NCBI GenBank assembly: GCA_947479085.1
Contig: CANJYB010000001.1
Location: 124,001-188,000, forward strand
DNA length: 64,000 bases
Reading direction: 5' to 3'
Origin: Bacteroidota bacterium
Lineage (GTDB): Bacteria > Bacteroidota > Bacteroidia > 2-12-FULL-35-15
The notes beneath the pieces were generated by a model. That model made no database searches. It had not been told where the DNA came from and saw only the letters and a program-made list of their open reading frames with translations. Both the position numbers and the translations under genes were made by a program. Positions 43,042 to 51,702 of this stretch are shown one piece after another. Numbering within the stretch: position 1 is the first letter of the stretch; each line of letters begins with the position of its first letter.

Positions 43042-44028
43042 TTATAATTTTAGAGCAATGGCTTCTTCCAGCAATTGTTGTTTATCCACTGGCACCACAC
43101 CTACTTTTTCGCAAACCAAACCACCGGCCAGGTTAGCCAATGTAGCAGTAAGCACAGGAGATAAATTTAATGCAAGGCATAAGGCAGCCACACTCACTAC
43201 CGTATCTCCCGCTCCTGATACATCAGATATATTGCGGATATGAGCTGGTATTAAAGTTTTTGATTTTTTGTTATGCGTATAAATTCCCTTTTCAGAAAGT
43301 GTAATCAAAGCGGTATCAATGTTTTGTTTTTTAATAAATCCTTCCACTGCTTTTCCCAGTTGTTTGGTGTCATTATGATCAAACTCTGATTTTAACCCTT
43401 CTTTGAGTTCCTTTAAATTAGGTTTAAACATGGTAACCCCCGTATAAGACATAAAGTTCTTCTTCTTAGGATCTACAACAGTCGGAATGTTTTTTTGTTT
43501 TGCGAAGGTCACAATTGTTTTGATTAAAGCAGGCGTTATTACTCCTTTATCATAATCTTCAAAAATAACCACATTTACCTTTTTATTGGTAATCAGTTTT
43601 TTTATTACAAAAACCAACGACTCTGCTTCTTTATTGATAATCGGAGTTTCAATTTCTTCATCAATACGCAACATCTGGTGATTATTACCAATAACCCGGG
43701 TTTTGATAGTAGTAGTTCTGTTACTGCTTTTCAGGATTCCTTCGGTAGAAAGTTTTTGCTTTTTAAGTAAGTCAATAAACAAATCACCTCCGGTATCATT
43801 ACCTATAACCGAACAAAGAATGGGATTAGCACCCATGGCCTGAACATTCAACGCTACATTAGCAGCACCTCCTAATCGGTTTTCTCTTTTGTTAACAGCA
43901 ACAATTGGAACAGGAGCTTCCGGAGAAATTCGGGACACGTTTCCCCACATGTAAGCATCAATCATTACATCGCCAATAATCAAGGCGTTTAATTTTGAAA
44001 ATGATTTGAATGTTTCCTGTATTGACAT
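43042..44028 (-). CDS. rfaE1: D-glycero-beta-D-manno-heptose-7-phosphate kinase
   Basis: A 328-aa PfkB/ribokinase-fold kinase of the HldE N-terminal type for ADP-heptose (LPS core) synthesis: IIGDVMIDAYMWGNVSRISP, ENRLGGAANVALN, VDPKKKN and the catalytic SDVSGAGDTVVS. The cytidylyltransferase half of HldE is absent, so another gene must supply it. A CTTCGACTAGCTCAGG repeat (about 43014-43027) lies just downstream. Confidence 0.9.
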   Translation of the reverse strand: MSIQETFKSFSKLNALIIGDVMIDAYMWGNVSRISPEAPVPIVAVNKRENRLGGAANVALNVQAMGANPILCSVIGNDTGGDLFIDLLKKQKLSTEGILKSSNRTTTIKTRVIGNNHQMLRIDEEIETPIINKEAESLVFVIKKLITNKKVNVVIFEDYDKGVITPALIKTIVTFAKQKNIPTVVDPKKKNFMSYTGVTMFKPNLKELKEGLKSEFDHNDTKQLGKAVEGFIKKQNIDTALITLSEKGIYTHNKKSKTLIPAHIRNISDVSGAGDTVVSVAALCLALNLSPVLTATLANLAGGLVCEKVGVVPVDKQQLLEEAIALKL

Positions 44029-44079
44029 TATCTTAATCCTTCCCTTTAAGGCTTGAAATCGAGCAAAGGGGACATACTA

Positions 44080-45273
44080 TTATTTTAATTTACTCAATGC
44101 TTCTTTCACTCTTTTCACTGCTTCTATCAGTTTGTCTTCTGAAGTAGCATACGAAAACCGGATGCAATTATCATCTCCAAAGGCGTCTCCCGAAACAAGG
44201 GCAATATTGCCAACTTCCAGTAAATACATACTAAGGTCGCTGGAGTTTTTTATTTTATAATTCTCATACGATTTCCCGAAATAAGAAGAAATGTCAAAGA
44301 AAATATAAAAGGCACCATCAGGCAAATTTGTTTTAATTCCCGGAATTTCTTTCATTAAACCAAGAACCAAATCTCTTCGTTTCTTAAAAGCTTTGTTCAT
44401 TTCAGTTGTTACCGAAGGGTCAGCCTTTACTGCTTCCAAAGCAGCCATCTGAGAAATGGAAGAAGTGCCGGAAGTAAATTGTCCCTGCATTTTTTCGCAG
44501 GCATCGGCAATCCATTTAGGAGCACCTATATAACCAATTCTCCATCCTGTCATGGCAAATCCTTTCGACATACCGTTAACAGTAATTACTCTTTCATACA
44601 TAAAATCAAAGGCAGCAAGGCTTTCGTGCTTACCTACAAAATTAATGTACTCGTATATTTCGTCTGAAATGACGTACAAATCAGGATATTGAATAATTAC
44701 ATCAGCAATTCCTTTCAGCTCCTCTTTGGTATAAACCGAACCACTAGGGTTACAAGGAGTGCTAAACACCATCATCTTGGTTTTAGGAGTAATTGCTTTT
44801 TTTAATTGCTCCGGGGTTATTTTAAAATTGGACTCAATGGAAGTAGGTATGGTCACCGGTATTCCTTCTGCCAGCTTAATGGTTTCAATATAACTTACCC
44901 AATAAGGAATAGGAACAATTACTTCTTCTCCCGGATTTATCATGCTTAAAATAACGTTGGCAATTGATTGTTTTGCACCTGTAGAAACCACAATCTGGTC
45001 AGGAGCATAGGTTAAATTGTTATCCCTTTTAAATTTTTCTGAAATGGCTTTTCGTAAATCCAGGTAACCTGCTACCGGTGGATAATGCGTAAAGTTATTA
45101 TCGATGGCGCGTTTTGCGGCTTCTTTAATAAAATCAGGAGTATTAAAATCAGGCTCACCAATACTTAAATTGATGATGTCTTTTCCTGCAGCCTGCAACT
45201 CACGACTTTTTTTAGTCATGGCTAAGGTCTGCGATTCGGCTAAATTATTTATTCTGTCTGATAATTTACTCAT
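44080..45273 (-). CDS. Class I aspartate/aromatic-type aminotransferase
   Basis: From ATG 45273 (MSKLSDRINNLAESQT) the enzyme is 397 aa, subgroup I-gamma like the thermophilic AspC. PLP Lys237 in GMSKGFAMTGWR, VSDEIYEYI, NPSGSVYT and the C-terminal Arg in IRFSYA are present. An ATG 21 bases upstream coincides with a predicted -7 motif and would lie outside the transcript. Likely aspartate aminotransferase, exact specificity open. Confidence 0.92.
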   Translation of the reverse strand: MSKLSDRINNLAESQTLAMTKKSRELQAAGKDIINLSIGEPDFNTPDFIKEAAKRAIDNNFTHYPPVAGYLDLRKAISEKFKRDNNLTYAPDQIVVSTGAKQSIANVILSMINPGEEVIVPIPYWVSYIETIKLAEGIPVTIPTSIESNFKITPEQLKKAITPKTKMMVFSTPCNPSGSVYTKEELKGIADVIIQYPDLYVISDEIYEYINFVGKHESLAAFDFMYERVITVNGMSKGFAMTGWRIGYIGAPKWIADACEKMQGQFTSGTSSISQMAALEAVKADPSVTTEMNKAFKKRRDLVLGLMKEIPGIKTNLPDGAFYIFFDISSYFGKSYENYKIKNSSDLSMYLLEVGNIALVSGDAFGDDNCIRFSYATSEDKLIEAVKRVKEALSKLK

Positions 45274-45293
45274 ACAAATGGATTTGAAAGGCA

Positions 45294-45301
45294 CAAAACT
45301 A
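45294..45301 (-). promoter_or_regulatory. Predicted -7 element for the aspartate-type aminotransferase
   Basis: TAGTTTTG on the minus strand, about 20 bases upstream of the chosen start; decides against the upstream ATG. Confidence 0.5.
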
Positions 45302-45360
45302 ATAAAATTGTACTATTCAGCGTTATTAAATACGATTACTTACTTGGTTTTTAAGCCAGA

Positions 45361-45861
45361 TTATTCCGGAGCGGCCATATTCATTGGCGCCCACTCTTCT
45401 TTGGAAGGTCCATAAACTCCCGGAACCTTTAAGCCTGCGTGGCGCATCAGTACTGTTAATTGCCCGCGGTGGTGCGCCTGGTGTTTAATCAGAATAGAGA
45501 GTGTAACCCCTTTTTTCCAGCTTTGCCCGTACATATTTGTTTCTTCTTCCAATGAAGAATCAGTCCAGTTTTTTTCTACCTGTTCGGTAACCGATTTGGC
45601 AGAATTTTCATAAGCGGCAATAATCTCGTCAATATTTTCAGGGGCTTTGCTGTGCTCGGCAGGACCTTCCACTTTTAATCCTGTTTTGGTCATCATTTCA
45701 GCTAAGGTAATGGTTATATGCCAGGATAAAACGGCAATAGTTCTTACATTTTCATTGTTCTTTTTATTCAGAGCTTCATTGGTAATGTTTTTCAACACTT
45801 TCAATGTAGATTCACTTTCGTGATTCCAATCGGTAATAAAATCGTTGATGGTTCTGTACAT
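45361..45861 (-). CDS. DinB-family protein
   Basis: A 166-aa four-helix-bundle protein of the DinB/YfiT metal-binding superfamily. The metal His triad is visible as WHI (about residue 47) and HQAHHRGQ (about 130-134). Such proteins are often thiol-dependent transferases or of unknown role. A TACTTTTG -7 motif lies at 45887-45894 on the same strand. Confidence 0.88.
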   Translation of the reverse strand: MYRTINDFITDWNHESESTLKVLKNITNEALNKKNNENVRTIAVLSWHITITLAEMMTKTGLKVEGPAEHSKAPENIDEIIAAYENSAKSVTEQVEKNWTDSSLEEETNMYGQSWKKGVTLSILIKHQAHHRGQLTVLMRHAGLKVPGVYGPSKEEWAPMNMAAPE

Positions 45862-45886
45862 GGCATAAATTATTTTTTGTGAGGCG

Positions 45887-45894
45887 CAAAAGTA
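45887..45894 (-). promoter_or_regulatory. Predicted -7 element for the DinB gene
   Basis: TACTTTTG on the minus strand, 25 bases before the ATG. Confidence 0.45.
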
Positions 45895-45967
45895 AGTAAA
45901 ACTTATCTATCTATGCTATTCAAAAAAAGCAATCATAAATTAATAAATGGTAAGAAAAAAGCAGGAT

Positions 45968-46435
45968 TTATACAGGCAGGTTAACCATAGGTAGTCCTCC
46001 AAGGGAATCTACCAGTTGCTCTTTTTTCTTTTGCAGGTAATCGTTCCAAAGGTTACTGTTTTCAATAACCGCTACCATACCTGCCTGGTATTGAAAAGTA
46101 AATGTTCTAAAATGCTCGCTGTCGTTTATTTCTCCTTTTTCGTATTGCAAGTACCATTTAAAAAAAGCTTTCTTCTCTTCGGCAAAAGCTGCGAAAATAT
46201 AATGACAAGTATATACCATTCCAAGTTCCTTTTCGGTAAGGTCTATTTTGTTTTCCGAACTTTTCAGCCGGTTATAAAATGCAGTTATTTCATCTAAATC
46301 AAGAACATTGGAAGAATAAACGTTGCGGCCAAATTCATTTTCAGGTTCCAGGAAATTATGCATTGATGCTGCCACGGCAGAAAATATCATTGGATAATAA
46401 ATGCCGGAAATGTCTAATTGGTGAAATGGTTTCAT
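45968..46435 (-). CDS. Hypothetical helical protein
   Basis: From ATG 46435 (MKPFHQLDISGIYYPMIFSA) the protein is 155 aa, helical and soluble, with no signal peptide and no recognised motif. It ends SLGGLPMVNLPV. A longer start at 46474 is possible but gives a Lys/Asn-rich extension. A terminator sits just upstream (46521-46547). Confidence 0.6.
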   Translation of the reverse strand: MKPFHQLDISGIYYPMIFSAVAASMHNFLEPENEFGRNVYSSNVLDLDEITAFYNRLKSSENKIDLTEKELGMVYTCHYIFAAFAEEKKAFFKWYLQYEKGEINDSEHFRTFTFQYQAGMVAVIENSNLWNDYLQKKKEQLVDSLGGLPMVNLPV

Positions 46436-46520
46436 ATTGTATTGTTTTTTAAAGTTTTTATTTTCTTTAAGCATTATTAAAATGCTATTACAAAGATATT
46501 ATTTTTATTTAAAAAACGGA

Positions 46521-46547
46521 AAAGGCAGGAAATTTTTCCTGCCTTTT
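46521..46547. terminator. Bidirectional intrinsic terminator
   Basis: Stem AAAGGCAGGAAA / TTTCCTGCCTTT with a 3-base loop and T-runs on both strands; ends the 46617-46940 minus-strand transcript. Confidence 0.85.
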
Positions 46548-46616
46548 TGTATCGGGTTAAAGTAATGAACTACTATATCCGGATGTTACTATTTTACTTT
46601 TTCATTATTCTATTTT

Positions 46617-46940
46617 TTAATCTTCTCTTTCTTCCAGGTCATTATGATTGTCGCCACCCAGACTGTAATAGTTATTTTCTTCATCTTCACTACCTATCTC
46701 TTCTTGTTCATCATCCAGTTCCGAGCCGGGAACATCCAAATCATCACCCGATTCATCGTCCCTGAAATCTTTTTCATTTCTTTTTTCTTTCCCTTTTTCA
46801 TTCTCTGGTTTTTGTTGGGTAATATTTTCCGGGTCTATTTCTTTTTCCTCTTTGCTTCTCGCAAAAATATCCTCACTTGCCGGATAATCATACGATGGAT
46901 TTTTCTTTGAATCTTTTTCCTGTTTTTTCATTCTCTTCAT
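46617..46940 (-). CDS. Highly acidic conserved small protein
   Basis: A 107-aa, disorder-like, strongly charged protein. The first 40 residues are Lys/Glu-rich with YDYPASEDIFARSKEE, followed by NEKDFRDDESGDDLDVPGSE and DDEQEEIGSEDEENNYYSLG, a pattern I recognise from Bacteroidota hypothetical proteins. No known domain. Followed by its own terminator. Confidence 0.7.
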   Translation of the reverse strand: MKRMKKQEKDSKKNPSYDYPASEDIFARSKEEKEIDPENITQQKPENEKGKEKRNEKDFRDDESGDDLDVPGSELDDEQEEIGSEDEENNYYSLGGDNHNDLEERED

Positions 46941-47056
46941 TATTATTGGTTAGGATACAAAGTTGAGGAGATATGGGATGAAATGTCATACAAAACTTTT
47001 TAAAATAGTTACATCATTGCACCTGTAAAATTAAATGGTTTTTATTCCAACAATAA

Positions 47057-47515
47057 TTAGTTTTTTAAAACAATGAAACCATTCAGGGAGGTAGCTATTA
47101 ACAGCCATACGAAATATGGAACCAGCAACCAGCTATACGAACCATTATATGTTAAGTTGCTGAATAATAAAAAACCTACAAGTAGCGTAAGTAAAGTAAT
47201 GGTAACTAATGCCACCAGTGGTAAATGAAAATAAAAAAAGAGGGGGTTCCAGGCTACATTTAGTATCCATTGAATAACAAAAAGCAGTATCAGAATGGTA
47301 TGATTTTTATCTTTTGTCCAAAGTGCTGCCATGTATACCGAGAAACAAATCATGATGGTAAACCAAGCCGCACCAAATACCCATCCGGGTGGTGTCCACG
47401 GTGCTTTATTAATTTGCTGATACCAGGCGGATGAAACACCTTTCGAAGTAAACAGCCCGCCCAAACCAAGCGCAGCGAAGTTTATCAGGAGGAATATAAT
47501 TGTTCTGTATATCAT
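47057..47515 (-). CDS. tspO: Tryptophan-rich sensory protein TspO
   Basis: A 152-aa, five-TM protein. Signature residues WYQQINKAPWTPPGWVFGAA, WILNVAWNPLFF and the final PYFVWLLIATSLNGFIV match TspO/MBR, a membrane protein binding tetrapyrroles. Length is typical. Confidence 0.93.
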   Translation of the reverse strand: MIYRTIIFLLINFAALGLGGLFTSKGVSSAWYQQINKAPWTPPGWVFGAAWFTIMICFSVYMAALWTKDKNHTILILLFVIQWILNVAWNPLFFYFHLPLVALVTITLLTLLVGFLLFSNLTYNGSYSWLLVPYFVWLLIATSLNGFIVLKN

Positions 47516-47707
47516 TTCTTTTATGGATTTCTATTTTTTAGTAATTGCAAAGGTCTTGATTATTTGTATTAGGTTAGTTGTACAATTGGCAGTAATAGTT
47601 ACACTATTTCAATGAAAATTGATTATTAATAATACTCCCGAGAGCGGCTGAAGTATCTACTTGTCTTTACTATCTTCGCAATTATCATCTTTTGCTTTTT
47701 AAACAGG

Positions 47708-48274
47708 TTAAGGTCTTGGTGGTTCACAGGGATTACAGCCAAAATTCATCACTATTTTATAGCCCTTTGTTTTTCCTTCCTTAATGGTAACCTGTGCAAA
47801 ACAGGTATGCAGCCAAATTTCGCAGGAGGAAGTAAACACAGTGCCTACTGATTCGGAATAGTTATCGGTCATAAATACATTATAGGTTCCGCTTTTTATA
47901 GTTTCATAAATCATCCCCTTTTTATCAGTAGTGACTTTGAAAGATTTGCTTTTATCTATGCTTTCAAACAAAAGTGTAGAACTGCTTAATGGGTATTTTG
48001 CTTCATACTGTTTCAGTATTTCTTCCGATGGTGCTGCCCCACCGCAATACGAAATTTGATACATTACTTTTATGGTATCAACTGTAACTGCAGGTTTTTT
48101 TGTCTCCTGTTGGCTGGTATCTGCAACAATGGTCTTTTCCTTTTCAGGCGGTTTGACGGTATCGTTTATTACTAATTGCTGAGTTGGTAATTGCCCGGTT
48201 GGATTTTGTACCTGCTGATTGCCGCAACTTATCAGCACTAATGCCATTAGTAGTATTCCATTTTTCAATATCAT
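47708..48274 (-). CDS. Hypothetical lipoprotein
   Basis: A 188-aa protein with lipoprotein signal MILKNGILLMALVLISC, a Gln/Pro/Thr-rich linker (about 20-65), then a small beta-rich domain with four Cys (SYCGGAAPS, SSCEIWLHTCF, GCNPC), ending FGCNPCEPPRP. The Cys spacing suggests disulfides in the periplasm. The start of the domain (YQISYCGGAAP) is a motif seen in other Bacteroidota lipoproteins. Function unknown. Confidence 0.7.
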   Translation of the reverse strand: MILKNGILLMALVLISCGNQQVQNPTGQLPTQQLVINDTVKPPEKEKTIVADTSQQETKKPAVTVDTIKVMYQISYCGGAAPSEEILKQYEAKYPLSSSTLLFESIDKSKSFKVTTDKKGMIYETIKSGTYNVFMTDNYSESVGTVFTSSCEIWLHTCFAQVTIKEGKTKGYKIVMNFGCNPCEPPRP

Positions 48275-48427
48275 ATTTATTTTGCTTTAGCGTTCTACTT
48301 TATAGATGCCATAAAAGTAAACATTCCATAAAGCAATTTAATAAATCTTTGTATGATGCATTTTTAAAAAGCGAAACCTAAACGGAAACTTAATAAACTG
48401 TTTGTTTTTTAATTTCTTTATTTCTCC

Positions 48428-48691
48428 TTAATTTATTTCTTCTTCCGGTGGTAGAATTTTGTTCATTTTACTTTCTTTCCGTTTTACAAACAGGTATAAA
48501 CTTTCCACCTTTTGCCGGGCCCAGGGTGTTTTGCGCAAAAAGGTTAAACTCGATTTTATGCTGGGGTCTTTTGTAAAACAATTAATTTTCACTTCCTCAC
48601 CCAAGTATTTCCATCCCTTGGTTTCCACCAGGTAGTTTAATATCTGTTCGAGGGTAATGCCATGCAGGGGATTGTTTTTTTGTGTTGTCAT
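48428..48691 (-). CDS. VF530-family protein (DUF2132)
   Basis: An 87-aa basic protein: [57 protein letters not shown]. This is the complete VF530 domain, a small conserved family annotated as DNA-binding on structural grounds. Confidence 0.92.
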   Translation of the reverse strand: MTTQKNNPLHGITLEQILNYLVETKGWKYLGEEVKINCFTKDPSIKSSLTFLRKTPWARQKVESLYLFVKRKESKMNKILPPEEEIN

Positions 48692-48896
48692 TTTGTTTTA
48701 CTTTTTTAGCAGGCACAATTTACACAATTAATCCCGCACTAAGCCCTGACATTTTTTCCTACACTTCATCTTAGGCTTACAGTGATGCCTTTTAATAAAG
48801 ATATATGTATAATGCATTTTTAAACATTACATCTGATATTGAAGAATCAGGCGTTCCTGTTATTTTCTTTATTAAGGCTGTTTTATTAACTAAATA
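48692..48896. other. Short gene-free stretch
   Basis: Nothing recognisable is seen between the VF530 gene and the small TM protein candidate. Confidence 0.4.
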
Positions 48897-49025
48897 TTAT
48901 TTGTTATTTCTTTTCGTATCAAGCATTTTAGCAATGGAAGATAAAATAACTCCAGGCAAAACTGTAATAAGTAAAATTAAAAAGAGGATGTCTTTTCTAC
49001 TAGTTAAAGAAAGTTTTTCAGCCAC
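48897..49025 (-). CDS. Possible 42-aa single-TM protein overlapping the STAS-like gene
   Basis: From a GTG at 49025 the frame reads (M)AEKLSLTSRKDILFLIL, LITVLPGVILSSIAKMLD and TKRNNK: one hydrophobic helix between basic ends. It overlaps the end of the STAS-like gene by 22 bases, which would allow translational coupling. Evidence is limited to composition and position; it could be chance. Confidence 0.35.
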   Translation of the reverse strand: MAEKLSLTSRKDILFLILLITVLPGVILSSIAKMLDTKRNNK

Positions 49026-49420
49026 TTTCTTGCTTCCTCCACTTTGGTAAACATCCTTGTCTCCCGTTCTGGCTTTTCAATATGCATATAAAAATTGGTG
49101 ATAAGCTTCATCGCTGTTGAGTCAACAATGAACGCTTCTGCGCTTGTATAAGGACAAGAATCTTTTTTTGCCCAAAAATCACGATTCTCTTTAGGTATTA
49201 AAGCAAATTCATCGAATTTTGATAGCATTGGCACTTTTTTATAATTAACCATTTTGCCAATTACTTCCACTAATGCTTTTGATCTTTCAATGGTCTCTTC
49301 AACCTCATTTGTTATTCTAAGATACAATATGCCATCGTCACAATACGAAATAATATAGGGAGCTAAAGTTTCAGTAGATAACACCTTTACGGTGTCAGGT
49401 ATCAAATAACTTTTATTCAT
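49004..49420 (-). CDS. STAS/SpoIIAA-like small protein (DUF7793 type)
   Basis: From ATG 49420 (MNKSYLIPDTVKVLS) 138 aa with the alternating strand/helix layout of STAS/SpoIIAA-like domains: YCDDGILYLRITNEVEETIE, EVIGKMVNYKKVPMLSKFD, AEAFIVDSTAMKLITNFYMH and TKVEEARKWLKNFL. Many Bacteroidota carry this family in short proteins of unknown role. A longer start to 49480 adds a basic, poorly conserved-looking segment. Confidence 0.7.
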   Translation of the reverse strand: MNKSYLIPDTVKVLSTETLAPYIISYCDDGILYLRITNEVEETIERSKALVEVIGKMVNYKKVPMLSKFDEFALIPKENRDFWAKKDSCPYTSAEAFIVDSTAMKLITNFYMHIEKPERETRMFTKVEEARKWLKNFL

Positions 49421-49480
49421 TTTATTTTTCTTTTGTTCGTGATAACTCAAAATTCCCCTTTTAAACGCAGGGTCTCGCAA

Positions 49481-49880
49481 TGTTTTACTTTACAAGTCCT
49501 CCGTTATTTTCCCTGCCCGCTTTTGTTTTCGGCAACATGCCGGTTAAACAGGACGAAGCGGGGAGCCTATGTCCAGCAGGGGAGTTTTAAGATAAGATAA
49601 AGCGCGCAATTATACCCTCCTTTTTACCGATTTTTGGAATAGTGACATGTAATATTTAATTTCTTTCCAAAAGTAGCATAATTAACAAACAAAGGAAAAG
49701 GAAAATGTAAATAGTTTGGTTTTATTTATCATTTAGTAGGTAATTAATAGAGGTTAGTGGTCAATATTAACAGGTTTGTGTTAATAAAATGCAAGGCTGG
49801 TGAAATGCTATGAATTTAATGTTTTTTTAAATTTACTTACTATTTGGATGTACTCCATTATAATTATAAAACTACTTACC
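49481..49880. other. Gene-free stretch
   Basis: No gene called. 49500-49590 is more GC-rich than its surroundings (GGCAACATGCCGG hairpin) and may be a relic; the rest is AT-rich. Confidence 0.45.
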
Positions 49881-50081
49881 ATGGTTATATATTATATTAC
49901 TATCAGATGGTTAGAGGCGGTAACGAACAAAAGAATTAAAAAACTACGATTTCTTGCTGAGCAGTCGCCAGTAGAATGGGATATTATTAATGATAAAATC
50001 ATTAAAATAACCAAAGCAATAAAATCAAGATATAGTAATAATGAATATAAAGTGCGGCATTCTTTAGCAAGGGGTAAGTAA
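49881..50081 (+). CDS. Possible 66-aa basic protein upstream of the HTH gene
   Basis: From ATG 49881: MVIYYITIRWLEAVTNKRIK followed by a helical, basic stretch ending SLARGK. It ends 4 bases before the next gene's ATG, which suggests coupling. Upstream in-frame starts (49848 and GTG 49800) would add a hydrophobic segment. No family recognised. Confidence 0.35.
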   Translation: MVIYYITIRWLEAVTNKRIKKLRFLAEQSPVEWDIINDKIIKITKAIKSRYSNNEYKVRHSLARGK

Positions 50082-50085
50082 TAAA

Positions 50086-50358
50086 ATGGAAAGGGAGGAT
50101 AATCAAATGGACCATTATATAACAAGAATAACGGAAGAAAATATGTGTGACAGCGCAGTAAAAATTTTAATATCCGCTTACAGCGGAAAAAGCCAGAAAA
50201 TAATATGCGCTGAATTGGGTATTCAATATGGTTATATCGGCTCAACGATAGGCAGGGTGAATAAAAAAATAAATGAAAATTACAAAAAACATAATCTCCA
50301 CCTTTATAATTTAAAAGACCTTGTTGCCTTCCTGAAGCAACCTCGTCCGGTTTCCTGA
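50086..50358 (+). CDS. Small HTH-like (LuxR/GerE-type) protein
   Basis: A 90-aa protein whose middle fits a LuxR-type helix-turn-helix: AVKILISAYSGKSQKIICAE then LGIQYGYIGSTIGRVNKKIN (scaffold helix, turn with LG, recognition helix). The C-terminal NLHLYNLKDLVAFLKQ resembles the last GerE helix. It has no receiver domain. Located about 130 bases upstream of cassette 2, so it could regulate it (inference). The equivalent place at cassette 1 has a different gene. Confidence 0.55.
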   Translation: MEREDNQMDHYITRITEENMCDSAVKILISAYSGKSQKIICAELGIQYGYIGSTIGRVNKKINENYKKHNLHLYNLKDLVAFLKQPRPVS

Positions 50359-50488
50359 ATTTTTTTTCCCTTCCTGTAAAACACATTTTTAACATTTTGT
50401 ATAACCGAGTTATACAAATTAGAGTATCCCTCTTTAATACTTTCGTCCCCTATAAAGGCAGAAGTTAATACCTGCTTTAAAAACAAAA

Positions 50489-50788
50489 ATGCAGAGGACA
50501 TCTTTAAATAGTAGTAAAATAAAGGCATACAGGGCAGCAGCAATAATTATTGCTGCTGCTGTTTTTTTTATTTCTTCATTAAAATCATCTATTCGTCTCG
50601 CACAACCATGTGCGATACTCGCACAACCATTTGCAATACTCGCACAACCATGTGCAATACTCGCACAAACATGTGCGATGCGAATAGATGTTTTTTATCA
50701 CTTCAGGCCCGGGATAATAAAAAATGAAGGAAAGGAAAAGGGCTGGTACAGAACATTATTATATAAAATACCGAAACCTTATGAGTAG
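50489..50788 (+). CDS. Heptad-repeat small protein (cassette 2, gene A)
   Basis: A 99-aa protein with the same plan as 7022-7615: MQRTSLNSSKIKAYR, a hydrophobic helix (AAAIIIAAAVFFISSL), four heptads (LAQPCAI, LAQPFAI, LAQPCAI, LAQTCAM), then a basic tail. Shared N-terminal NSSKI and topology suggest homology although the heptads differ. Upstream, TACTTTCG (50438-50445) is a near match to a -7 element. Function unknown; probably membrane-anchored or exported. Confidence 0.55.
   Translation: MQRTSLNSSKIKAYRAAAIIIAAAVFFISSLKSSIRLAQPCAILAQPFAILAQPCAILAQTCAMRIDVFYHFRPGIIKNEGKEKGWYRTLLYKIPKPYE
50587..50689. repeat. 21-bp tandem repeat array, 4 units, with flanking 9-bp inverted repeat
   Basis: Four units (50599-50682) of the type CGCACAACCATGTGCGATAC plus T. 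Each unit is itself a hairpin (CGCACA-ACCA-TGTGCG; weaker in units 2 and 3). The array is bracketed by ATCTATTCG (50587-50595) and its inverse CGAATAGAT (50681-50689). All in frame in gene A. Confidence 0.92.
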
Positions 50789-50934
50789 TGAAGAGAGAAC
50801 AGATAATAATGAATAGTTATGGATGTTGGAAACAGATAACTGAGACCAAATAACTTATTCGTAATTCGAGAAAATTCGTAGAAATAAAAACAATAACCGC
50901 TGCTATATATAATGGTGGCATAAAACTAAAAAAA

Positions 50935-51702
50935 ATGAAAAAGAAATATTTTAATAAAGCGCTGACAAGAGTGGAGCGCAAACGGCTGAACAGGACCAAG
51001 AATACCTTGCAAAAGGCGGAAGCCGGAAATTTTGGTCCATTGATGGTATTATTGGCTTTGACCAGTAGAACAGTGAAAGGTAAGTTGGGCTTTACGATAA
51101 CCACAGCCGATGGCATCTTTTTGTTTAATTCGGAAGCCATATTTAATGCTTTAACGCTGAATACCGGTGGGTATTATTCCACGCCATTCAACCATTTGGC
51201 ATTATTGGGTACCCAAAACGCAGCTTTCGCAAGCGCCATTTCGGATGTGCGACTGAATGTGCTGGGTGGAGAAGGAGCAAAAAAAGCGGCCAAAAAAGCC
51301 CTGAAACTAACGCTGGACAGTGCGCTTGCTTACATTAATGAGCTGGCAAGAACTAATCAGAATAATGCTGTTGAGATTATTACCGGAGCAAAAATGATGG
51401 TAATAGGCGACCATAGTGTGAACAAACAGGATTTTGCGGTGAAGTATGGTGACGCTACAGCAGAAGTAAACCTGACAGCATTGGCCGAAAAAGTGAATGG
51501 CAAATATGTAAAAGCCATATACGACTGGCAGTTCAGCATAGATAACGGAAGAACATGGGAAAACCTGCCATCGACCACCAAGGCAAAAACCATTGCCACT
51601 GGTATGTTAGTAGGTATTGCTACCCTTTTCCGCAAGCGGACCATTACTGTAAAACATGGTACATCGCAATGGTGTGATGCAATACAGATAATTCCGTTGT
51701 AA
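50935..51702 (+). CDS. Helical plus fibronectin-III-like protein (cassette 2, gene B)
   Basis: A 255-aa paralogue of 8031-8792. The N-terminus is basic (MKKKYFNKALTRVERKRLNR), then KGKLGF, GGYYSTPFNHLALL, a helix ending ALAYIN, EIITGAKMM, and the fibronectin-like end WQFSIDNGRTWENLP, TLFRKR, QIIPL. The strongest conservation with the paralogue is in this C-terminal part. No signal peptide. Lies between genes A and C as in cassette 1. Confidence 0.75.
   Translation: MKKKYFNKALTRVERKRLNRTKNTLQKAEAGNFGPLMVLLALTSRTVKGKLGFTITTADGIFLFNSEAIFNALTLNTGGYYSTPFNHLALLGTQNAAFASAISDVRLNVLGGEGAKKAAKKALKLTLDSALAYINELARTNQNNAVEIITGAKMMVIGDHSVNKQDFAVKYGDATAEVNLTALAEKVNGKYVKAIYDWQFSIDNGRTWENLPSTTKAKTIATGMLVGIATLFRKRTITVKHGTSQWCDAIQIIPL

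Noticed and set aside
48805-49050. An 81-codon plus-strand frame
   Set aside because: Overlaps the end of the STAS-like gene antisense and has no recognisable feature; the minus-strand 42-aa candidate fits better.
49892-50395. A 167-codon minus-strand frame
   Set aside because: Overlaps the HTH-like gene and its upstream frame completely; composition is that of an antisense shadow.
7142-50689. CRISPR array interpretation of the 21-bp arrays
   Set aside because: Period is 21 bases with no constant repeat/variable spacer division of CRISPR size, and no cas genes are present.
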